DNA of 64,000 nt, from positions 276,001 to 340,000 of the forward strand of contig CAWZYM010000105.1 of NCBI GenBank assembly GCA_963966185.1. The letters are read 5' to 3'. The notes under the pieces are model-generated. The model searched no databases. It worked only from the letters and a program-made list of their open reading frames with translations, and was not told the DNA's origin. The position numbers were made by a program, and so were the translations under genes. Source of the DNA: Rhabditoides inermis (taxonomy: Eukaryota; Nematoda; Chromadorea; Rhabditida; Rhabditidae). The stretch's first letter is position 1; each line of letters opens with the position of its first letter. This document shows positions 47,003 through 56,692 of the stretch, piece by piece.

Positions 47003-47932
47003 GCAGAGAAGGAAGGGGGCAAGTCGACGCTGATCGAGGATGCGAGTAGGAGCGTGCATTCAACGAAGCGTCCGCATCGTGAGTTGTCAGCTTCCTTTTT
47101 TAATATATAACCCAGATTCACCTATTCTTCTTTATGGTACGTCTACCACTCTAGGTGTTTTAATACATTGAGGTGAGCGTAACTTCAACTTCATTTGCCT
47201 TCCTAATTGCCGTCGATTCACTTCAAACGACTTTAAAGGATTTATCCGGACAATGTAATCATGCCTGATCTTCAGGTTGGGTTCGCTTTTGTTCTCGTCA
47301 ATGAAACCTTTTTTTGAAATTGTTTAAACGTGGGAAAAATGTCTGTGTTTTTAACAATTTTTCTGCGCAAACAGAACTTTAAAACTCGTCTTCATTGAAG
47401 AGAAAGAAAACGGCCCCATCCTGAAGATCAGGGAATAATACATTGTCCGGATTTAAATTACTTTTACTTCTTAAATTACCTTTAAATTACTTCGGATTAC
47501 TTCTGATACTCGTGTTGAAGAGACTGACCTTTGCCTTTTCTGTATTTACCTCGTTTGATCATGTGTTTGCAGTGAGTGCTGGGCGCTCGCCACTGCCCCT
47601 CCTTCTCGTCTTGGCTTATGGGGCTGACGCCGGAGGTAAGGTCTTCCTCCCTTCGGCGCTCTGTGTTTTCAACTCCCCCAGTATGGCTCTGTTCTCGAAA
47701 ATAGAGTGGCAGAGAATAGTAGAATAGAATAGAGGGCTTGAAAATCGATTGATGTATTACGGAATTAGTGTTTGTAATGAAGTTTTAGATCAAAGGTCGG
47801 TTTAACTTCAAATGTACGTTTGTATGAAATATATTAGAACACGATGTTTGTATTATAATCTATTTATTCGTTCCAGTGACCTTGGATGTGCTGGCTGAAG
47901 AGGATGTGCTGGCTGAAGATGGCAAGGAGTAG
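47003..47932 (+). CDS. Three 3'-terminal exons, possibly an alternative end of the protease gene
   Basis: The exons 47003-47078, 47573-47635 and 47877-47932 have good splice sites and matching phases, and end at TAG 47930-47932. The translation is short: a charged start (AEKEGGKSTLIEDASRS), a hydrophobic PLPLLLVLAYGADAG, then an internal repeat LAEEDVLAED. The first exon is in phase 0 and could follow the phase-0 donor at 42707, replacing the small terminal exon at 42752. No other upstream plus-strand exon is visible. Family unknown. Confidence 0.4.
47244..47452. mobile_element. Approximately 210-bp MITE with long TIRs
   Basis: The ends TCCGGACAATGTA and CCTGATCTTCAGG (left) reappear inverted at the right. 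The element is flanked by TTTA on both sides. It lies in the intron between the exons at 47078 and 47573. Confidence 0.7.
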
Positions 47933-48204
47933 GAGGGACAGACTGCTCGATTCGCCGCTCATCTTCAGCCAACCAGTTAGTTTTTCTCTCTTTTTTTTCT
48001 CGTATTGTTGTTACTATCTCATACGCAGTCAGATATTCATTCATCTCACAATCCGCTCCAATCTAAGCTTCACGCAAGCCACTTGAAATGATCGGAATCA
48101 TTTAATGCTTATGAACATTTATTCGGTAGGCAATAAAATAGTAACACATTGAATTGGGGGCATATGGGACGCATGGAGTGGAAGTGGGACGTGCTGGTGC
48201 GCGA

Positions 48205-50062
48205 TCACATGCCGTAGTGGATCAGGAGCGTGATCCTGTCCGCATCCTCCCTGGTCTCCCAGTCCTCGCCGTTCGGCCTGTCCGCGTCTTCTGCCACCCA
48301 GCACACATCGATTGCGGCGTTTTCATAGTCGGCTTGGTCGCGTTCAAACTTGCCAAAGCGGATGTGGATGTCGGCTTCATTTTGCGACTGGAGCACCCCG
48401 CACGCAGGCTCGAGTGTGAAGTCTCGACTCTCGGTGGTGACCTTCCACTTGACGGCAGCGGGGAGCGGGTTGTATACCTATAACAATCACAAATTGATCA
48501 ATATCGAGATTGATAGATTCACCTTGAGAGTGTCAGTATGGGCGGCGCCGTACGGTCCGCTAACGCGGATCACGTCTTTTGGACAGGTGATGAGCGAGAA
48601 GGTCGTGGCGCCGCCAGCGTCATCCATCGCAAGGTGCAGCGTATCTTCATTGCTCGACTCCAGGCTACTGGCGCCCCACCCTCCCTCGGCGACCGCTCGC
48701 TGGCGGTCCAGCTCGACTCGAATCGTTTGCCACTACAAAAGCGGTTCTATCCTCCTATTTCTCTCTTATAGATACCTTCTTTTCAACGTTGGTGTTATTG
48801 GCGACGAGAGAACGCGTAATTCCGTACTCCCCGGCTACACTAAGAGAGAACAGAAGATGATGGAAGTCGCGAACCGCCTCCGCCCTGACCGCTGAGAGAA
48901 GATCAGTCGAATTTCTCGCGCCCGTACCCCACACCACATCTACACTCACCCACCACGGTACACAAAAGTACATACCTCGCAACTTGATAAGCAAGTCGAT
49001 GACGGAGGTGTGCCGCCCGTACCTGATGGTGTCCACCACCAGCGTGGCGAGAGCGAGCGTCGACGCGCGCTCCTGTACGATAGCGAGGATAAATCGGTAG
49101 CGACAGATGCGGACGCACCCCACTCCGACACATCAGCGCCGACTTCTGTACGAGAATCTCGTCGATCAATGGGAGAACGGAGCGCGCACTGCAGGGAGTG
49201 GATGCGACCGGCCTGAAATTGAGAGCAGGATTGGAGCGAGGAGGCACGACGAGGCGTGACAGGCACGACGACGCCACGCACCACGTCGCCACGGCAATTC
49301 CGACGCACGAAAACATCTTGGAGCCGGACTGGATTTGCAGCGAGAAGCGCTTCACGTCTCCTCTGCCATCCACGCGACACGTTCGGATCGTGTGCTTGTC
49401 AACTGGAAATGCAGGATTATGTCCCGCCCACTATAGCCCCCCCCCACTCCGCACTCACGCTTCATAGTCTCCATGGTTCTGCCCGGCCAGTATGCCGTCA
49501 GCCTGTTCATCTCTGCTCGTTCTGTTAGCAGGATCACTCGGGCAATCTGATTTCGATGACGTTTACAGTTTACAGGTGAGAGCGGGGGAAAAAGTCGGAT
49601 TTAAAGAGGTCGCACCACACCTGGTTGTCGATGACGGCGCGCCAAAAGTCGTCAAGTTCGTCGCGCAGGGGAGCCATGCCGATTACCAGCGTCTCCGGCA
49701 GCAGCGCCTTGGCCTTTGCAATATTGGCGTGGAGCGTGCCGAATCGAGTGCTCTGCAAGCATGCCGCGCGCGGCAGGAACGAGCTGCTCACGATAGTGCA
49801 GCCTCCCCATTTCATTGGAACCGCCTGGAACGCCTTCTTCAGCTCGTCTAGCGACCTTCCCGTCGACTCTGGCGAAACCTGCAAGCAGGATCACGTGATA
49901 GATCACGGAATGATCACGGACCTCGAGAATGTTTGCAAGGGAGGTGGCGGGAGAACGTGGCGGGCACGTTCCCGAACTCTTGATTGGGACAGCGCCGGAA
50001 CGGTTGTTGGAGGCTCGCAGCATCGTGGCGTTGACGGTAGAGCAGGTAGTAGTTGTGCGCAT
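48205..50062 (-). CDS. Protein-tyrosine-phosphatase-like domain fused to an MSP domain
   Basis: Minus-strand exons in order: 50062(or further)-49922, 49878-49621, 49546-49459, one or two blocks within about 49400-48976, 48891-48776, 48732-48523 and 48477-48205 (TGA 48207-48205). The first part has PTP hallmarks in order: TLHANIAKAK (substrate-side NYINA-like), IGMAPLRDELDDFWRAVID, RVILLTERAEMNRLTAYWPG, then RASTLALATLVVDTI and DLLIKLR as in the C-terminal helices. The residue aligned with the catalytic Cys of HCX5R is Leu in the best frame, so it is probably inactive. The last two exons form an MSP domain (YNPLPAAVKWKV, LEPACGVLQ). A 43-bp phase-0 intron (48775-48733) joins the two halves. 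The 49.0-49.4 kb part changes frame and is the weakest section. Possible role: pseudophosphatase scaffold; inferred only. Confidence 0.55.
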
Positions 50063-50307
50063 TCCGGTCCGCCCCGCGCTCTTTTGTAGCGACTCTCTCG
50101 TCACGCAAATGAAGATGGTGATTAGATAGTAATTTGCGTTCACATTAGTCGAATTCCAGCGCAGCGCTCTGAACGAAGGTGCGTTTCGATGCGCGTCGAG
50201 TTGTGGAAGTGGTGTGATGGTGGAACTGGAACTGATTGGTTGGACGATGGCATTAGCGGTTATGTGGTTTCACTATAATTGGTTTATGGTTCTTGGTTTC
50301 GTTTCAG
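50063..50307. promoter_or_regulatory. Short head-to-head interval between divergent coding regions
   Basis: Only about 245 bp separate the first in-frame ATG seen for the PTP-MSP gene (50062) from the first cadherin exon (50308). No TATA-like or other element is convincing. The interval ends in GTTTCAG, so at least its right end is intron rather than promoter. Confidence 0.25.
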
Positions 50308-52220
50308 GCTCGCTGGTCGATCGTGTGGGGGGATCAGATGGGATTCCGGCCCGGCTCATTCATGAACGCGACATCCTGCGACAGCTGCAGCTGTTCCCGC
50401 TGGGACTCGCCCAGCCAGTGCCGCGCCGCACTCTGCCACAACGACGGCGTCTGCCACGGCACACACCCAGGATTCTTGTGAGTAGTGTGCTTTGTAGTAT
50501 GTGCTTTGACGCGTGTGTATTTAGCTGCGAGTGCCGCAACGATCTGGTCAAGGGATCTCGCTGTCAGGGCACCACGAGGAGCTTCCAGGGCGATGGCTTC
50601 GCCTGGTATAAGCCTATGCACTTTCCTCAATGTCACACGTCACCTTTGAGTTCATCACCAAGTGAGTACCAAGCTACTATCTTCCCTCCCTCCCCCCTTT
50701 TCTCTCTCTCTCATCACCTTCGTTCAGATCTTCGGACGCGCTGTTGCTGTACAACGGTCCGATGGACGCGACGTCGGACTCGCACCAGATGGACTACCGT
50801 GACTACGTGGTGGTACAGTTGCGGGGCGGGCGAATGCAGATGATGTTCAACTGACAGACGCCCAACCAGATAGAGGTCGCCTCGCAGTCACTCGCCGACG
50901 GCAAGTGGCACTCGGTGTCCAACGCCCAGCACGGAAGAGTGAGTCCTCTCTCCATTTTTTGTCGTCTTCAGCCTAATTATGGTGTTGTCGTTGTCGTCTT
51001 CAGCCTAATTATGGTGTTGTCGTAGGGGTACCCGGGTACTTCCGGTGGTTGGAGAGGCAGCAGAGTGCGGGATTAGGAAAGCTGCTAGGATAGAATGGAT
51101 ATGATTCCAATCTCATTTTCAGAACGTTGAGCTGGTGATCGACGACTGTCGCTACCTGTCGTCTGGCGTGCGTGGACAGGGAGTGGACGACTCGGCCTGT
51201 CGCGCCACCCTCCTCACCAAGAACGACGAAGAGCGCCTCAACATCGTGGCGCCCCTCCAGATCGGAGGCGTCGCGCCCCTCAAGGGACAGCTCTATCCCG
51301 CTGCCGTGCCCAAGAACGGACTGGACGGCTGCGTGCACAACCTGATAGTGAACGACGACCAGTACGACCTGGCGACCCCTGCGTACGAGCAGAGGAGTGA
51401 GCGCGGCGGCCGGCTGTGGGGATCGGCGTGCAACTCGAACCCGATCGAGTCTCTCGGATACTGCGTGCACGGGGACCGCTACGCAGACGTGGGCGGCCCT
51501 GCCAAGTGCATCTGCAACCCCGGCTGGGCGGTGCGCGCTGCGAACATAAGATGACGTGGGTGCAGTTTGCCCCCGGGGCATTCGTCAAGTACGAGCCGAT
51601 GGTGGAGTTCACGGAGCAGACGAACGACGTGGAGCTGCTGTTCGTGCCTGGGAGAGTGGCGGGCACTGCCGATCTGGCGTATGGAGGAGACGAGAAGCAG
51701 GTGAGAGAGATGGATTGAGTTTTTTTTCTTGTTACGGTATTTATCGTTGTATTTCAGTCGTATGTGTCGACTTCCGTGGAGGGTCAGACTCCGAGCGCGA
51801 AGGTGGAGCTGTGGTCATCGTTGGGTGCCAGGAACTCGCAGATCTCGCTCCGCCTCCCGCAGGTGCAACTCAAGAAGAACAACGCCAGCTACTGGATGCA
51901 GTTGAAGCGCACGCCCGCTATGTAAGTTCCTAGTCACAACTGTTCTTGAATCTTCTAACCCATGTGCAGTTCAGGACTCAACCGTTTCTTGAACGGCGCA
52001 TACCACTCTACCCAGCCACTCGATTCCCGCAAGCAGTCGTTTGCTCTGTCCGTCAAGGAACTGCTGCTCGGCAGCCAGGGCGGGCGCGGATTCCAGGGAT
52101 GCGTGGGCTCATACTGATGGAGCAACACCAACCTCGCACTGATCAAGTACCACCACGAGGCGGCTGGAGAACTGGTACACGTAGCACAGAGCAACGGAGT
52201 CACCGAGGGTCAGTAGCCGA

Positions 52221-52268
<48 letters not shown>

Positions 52269-53083
52269 CTCTTTCTCTCTTCTCTCTCCTCTCTCTATCT
52301 CATCTCTCGTGTTTCAGGTTGCAACCTGCGCATCACTTGTGCAGACCTGTCGATTGGCTACTGCAGCGGTGCGTTTGTGTGCATGGACTTCTGGAAGGGT
52401 TCGTTCTGCACGTGTCCGGATAGGGCGAACGCGATTCTGGGAGAGGACGGGCAGGTGGTGGGATGCGGAGAGATGCTAGTAGTGGCCAAGCTCGGCATCT
52501 CCTCGCCCGCTATCATCCTCATCCTCGTCTCTCTCTGCCTACTCATCTTCCTTGTCCTCCTCATAGTGAGTTGTCGATTGATTTATTGTTTGCTTGATTG
52601 ATTGATTGATTGATTGAGACTGTTGTTGATTTGCGTGATTCAGGTTGTGTACACGCGTCGCCAGGCGGCGCCGTCCGAGAACGTGCGTCCGGAGGATCTG
52701 AACAGGGACAATCTGCGTCCGTATGCGGTGGAGGGAGGAGGAGAGGCGGACAACGACCAGTACAGCATCGCCGGGGTGCGCAAGCCGGTCATGCCTCTCG
52801 AGGGCAACGGACTGGGCGACAACGCGCCGCCCATCTACGCTGGAATGCGACCATCGATGGGTGAGTGCAGAGAGAAAGAGAGGGGGTGATGACGTCATTG
52901 CGTTCAGATGGTCGTCTGCGGAACGAGCTGTGTGAGTCGGACGCGGATCCGGACGCGGCTCCGTACGACGAGCTGCGTATCTACAATGACGAGAGGGACA
53001 ACATCTCTGTTGTGACACTCGAGTCGCTAGAGTCGGTCGCCGGCGCCAACCAGGGCACCAAGTGCACTCCGCGCTACCAGTAA
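50308..53083 (+). pseudogene. Classical cadherin C-terminal half (EGF-LamG-EGF-LamG-TM-catenin tail), disrupted
   Basis: Exons: 50308-50477, 50525-50661, 50728-50938, 51123-51702, 51758-51921, 51970-52208, 52318-52565, 52644-52860, 52908-53083 (TAA). The order is EGF (CHNDGVCHG), LamG ([15 protein letters not shown]), EGF (CICNPGW), LamG, a Cys-rich segment, a helix (AIILILVSLCLLIFLVLL), a juxtamembrane [14 protein letters not shown] and a beta-catenin-site-like DPDAAPYDELRIYNDE. This matches type III classical cadherins (CadN/HMR-1-like), which anchor catenins at adherens junctions. Splice phases are perfect, yet TGA codons interrupt at 50852-50854 and 52115-52117, and single bases seem missing near 50635 and 51528. 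No cadherin repeats lie upstream. It is either a decaying partial duplicate or a real gene with assembly errors. Confidence 0.75.
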
Positions 53084-53584
53084 CGCCCCGCCCTCGCTCG
53101 CCGTCAGCGTCCGCGCGAGACCATTCGACCGCGCAATTCTCTCACTTGGCGGTCTCTTTTTAGGGAAATGAGGGTTATTTGTCGAATGAAGCTTTTGATG
53201 TTTTCCTTTTGATGAATGAAGTTTTCCAGCTTCTAGAGTTAATAATTATGTTCCCGAGATTCCTAATGACATGAAACTTTCACAGGATGTCCGTAGTACT
53301 TGTCCCCATCCCATAGATTCTCTTCGGCGGTTTTTTATTGATCTGATGGTTCGCGAGATATCTATCGATAACATTCCATTTATGACCATTTTGTAAATGA
53401 TTCACGCCAAGAGAAATAACTCTCTTCAAAGTTGACCGAATTGCATCAAATTTTGATATGTTCTACACAGACGTCATGCCAACAGATTCGCTTAAAAGAG
53501 TTTTCGATTTCGCGTTCATTACAGTACAACTGGTCAAATATGCACTATTCTTCCCTCCCTCTTTCCCTATTAAACTCTCCCCCC

Positions 53585-53635
<51 letters not shown>

Positions 53636-53789
53636 ATGTCTCTTTCTCTCTTAAGCAACAAGTTTCATTTCGGGACACATCAGAACAAGGTAATGTGGTT
53701 ACTGTAGGTTACTGTATGTACCGTACACTTAATATTCGCACTTCAGATTGGTACTGGTCTGCGCCCGGTCTCTCTTTCTCTCTATCGTC

Positions 53790-53832
<43 letters not shown>

Positions 53833-55020
53833 ACTAACTCAACTCAGCCAGCCATTATCACGTTCAATGCTGATAAATCTTGTTTGTTGCTTTGTTGTTT
53901 TGGTATTATTTAACACTAAACATATAAAAAAATAGAAAAGTAATTGATTTGGATAAGTAGTTGGGAACAGGACACAAAGAACTTGGTATATTGTAGCGTG
54001 GAGTGCATTTGCTGTTTTTTTTTGGTTCGTGATAGTGTTGCGTGGAAACTTGCTGGAAATGAAAAAAAAAATTTGGTTTACTATACTGTCAATTAAACAC
54101 TGAAGGTGAAGAGAGAGAGAGAGAGAGAAAGAGAGAGATAGAGGGTGGCATTTCCTCCCACTCCGTTCCTCTTCCTCTCCCTCTCTTTCTCTCTCCCACT
54201 CTCTTTGTTTCTGTCTATCCCTCCCTCTCTCTCCCTCTCTCCCTTTCTCTTCCCTACTCAGCTATCGTTCGGATTCTATTACGGTAACAACCGTTGTTAC
54301 GGTAACAATCCCACTCTGTTATTTCGGAAACTGTCCCTTATTTTTTCAAAAACCCGGGATTCTACCTTCCTGCCTTTCTCTCCCTCTCCCTCTCTTTCTC
54401 TCTCTTCCCTACTCAGCTATCGTTCGGATTCTATTACGGTAACAACCGTAATAGAATCATAATTAGGTATACGGTACTTGAAGAAACACAAAATCAATCA
54501 AAACAGCAATAGAACATGCTGGCACACTCCCAGATGTTAGCTGCGCGCGCGAGTGTTAAGGTACTGTGTTACATTGGTATTCTTAAATTCTTATACCAAT
54601 GTGTCCGGGTTATTCTCATTGTCCCCATATCATTGAAACTACTATAATTATACATATATTTATTTTATATAAACTAATAATATGGAGTTGCGACTATATA
54701 CATTCATCTACATCTCGCGACACTCTAGCGCACTATATCACTATCTCTGTGTCTCTTACATAATACGCTCCGCCTTACTCTCTAACTGTCTCCACGCTCT
54801 CTGTAGTCCGCCACAGGTACTGCGTGTACTGTAGGATACTGTATGGACAGTATTCCTAATTTTCGTACTGCAACTCGGTCTTAATTAGGTATACGGTATT
54901 TGACCGCCGTAAGAGAACAAAAGTTGGAGGGAGAGAGAGAGGGAGAGAGGGGACGGGAAAGGAAGAGAGGGAGAAAGAAAGTGAGAGGGAGGAGAGGAGT
55001 GTAGTAGGATATAAATATGT
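53084..55020. other. Downstream spacer with microsatellites
   Basis: It holds (CT)n at 53580-53632 and 53770-53831 and (GA)n at 54112-54140. A short block (CTACTCAGCTATCGTTCGGA followed by TTCTATTACGGTAACAACCG) occurs at about 54255 and 54411. TACGGTA/TACTGTA words are frequent. No exon is supported. Confidence 0.6.
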
Positions 55021-55021
55021 C

Positions 55022-55500
55022 GCAATAAATATGTCTAAAAGCGTGCAGGGATGGTATGGAGTAGGTATGTAGGGAGAGAGAGAGAAAGAGAAAGAGAAAG
55101 AGAGAGACAGAGAGAGACAGAGACAGAGAGTTCACTTAATGTTTAGTTTATTCACTGAACTCGAATAAAACCATTGGAATCCTCCCAGACAGCCCATGGC
55201 GGATCGTGATGCTCATACACGATGGCCAAGACTTCCATTTCGAAAATCGTTTTTCGTGTGCCACTCGAATATGAGACCACATATCAACACTCAATTTTTC
55301 TGGGAACTTTGGGGGATAGGTCGAGGAATCATCTCCTTTTTACCGTTACTCGAAACGTGTGATACTGGTTGCGCAATAAATATGTCTAAAAGCGTTCAGG
55401 GTAGGTATGGAGTAGGTATGTAGGGAGGGAGAAAGGAAGAGAAAGATAGAGAAAGAGATAGAGATAGAGAGAGAGAGAGAGAGAGAGAGTTCACTTAATG
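55022..55500. repeat. Approximately 350-bp GA-linked repeat, about 1.4 tandem copies
   Basis: CAATAAATATGTCTAAAAGC, GGTATGGAGTAGGTATGTAG, a (GA)n run and GTTCACTTAATGTTTAGTTT follow in order and begin again at about 55375. The family recurs in direct orientation at 63430-63770 and inverted at 63770-64000. Confidence 0.8.
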
Positions 55501-56690
55501 TGCGATCCGGTGGTTCAGTGGATTTATAACACAACACTTGATGATCCTATTTCCTACCAGTCCACCCTGGTTGGCACTATAGCGAGAGACGCCCATGAAT
55601 GCCACAACAACCTAATCCCCTACTCTCTCACCCCCTTACCCTCAATAACGATAACCACTACTTAGATGGAATCACATCCCCAAAATGTCCGCACTACTCA
55701 AATACGCGAAACACGAACATGAGCACTATCATATTTATTGGTGGGTGGAAGGCGAGAGAGAAGAGCGAGAGGTCACTCTGCTCCGTGGGGAACGACTTTT
55801 CTGTCCAGTTAGTGGCGGGGGCGGGGCCGCGCGCCATCGCGGTTCCAATGACCGCGACACTCCCGCGGCAGCAGATGAAGTCGGCGGCCGGCGAGCTGGA
55901 CAGGAACCGGAAGGCGCGGAGAACATCGGAGCGGACGGGCGACGGCGGATCCTCGGACGGCAGCTGCTGGGCGACTCCTGGGTGGTCGTTGTCGATCAGC
56001 TTCTCCGGGATTCCTCGATGAGTGATGTCGTCTCCTCGTCTCGTTGTCTCCGCGCAACCTTCTTCACGCCATCGTCTGTTCTCTCGCTTTCTGAGCCCCA
56101 CGCAGATGTGATGTTATGACAATCGGAGGAGTCGGGTGGCACAAGGACATGATGAGATCCACATGCCATCTTCCTTGCATCGACACATGTCGATTTACGA
56201 ATATTTGTGGCTCATTCTGTGTTTTACACTCACTTTCTGCAAAAAGAACTTCAAATGACCAAATGCCTCACTTTCGTCCAATCCGATATCTGCGTGGTTT
56301 CCCACCAAAAATGACAACGAATAAACCATTACATAATATCAACATAGTGCCTCTCTATCAGGTACCCGCGCCGCTATCGCGCTATCACTGTGTGCGACGC
56401 GATGTGATCTCGTGCTGACTGTGAGAGGCTCTCTACGATCAGCGGGACGAGAAGCGTTGTATTTCGTATCTTCCCATTGATCAGATGGGATCCTCCGCCG
56501 CCGGCCTATCTGCTGTCACTGTGATATTTGTTGTTGCTTTTGCGGCGTTGGCTCTTTGAGAGAGTGACAACAAAATAAGAATACTGTCCTGGGAACCTTG
56601 CAGATACGACGTATCTTGCATTGTGAGAAAAAAAAGGGGTTTCACGAAATACATAGAGGGTTGCTTATATACCATAACATCGTTGTCGTA
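55501..56690. other. GC-rich block (55790-56110) without a recognised gene
   Basis: Several overlapping frames are open on both strands because of high GC content. None has a motif I recognise or a clear splice frame. It could be 3' sequence of the retroelement or an orphan exon. 56110-56690 is featureless. Confidence 0.35.
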
Positions 56691-56692
56691 TT

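Noticed and set aside
50852..52117. TGA read as tryptophan or selenocysteine in the cadherin
   Set aside because: TGA is the natural stop of the adjacent MSP-domain gene and TGG is used for Trp throughout. One-base losses in the same gene point to decay or sequence error.
55685..56119. GC-rich frames on both strands as a gene
   Set aside because: Overlapping frames on both strands are all open because of composition. No motif, start context or splice frame favours one.
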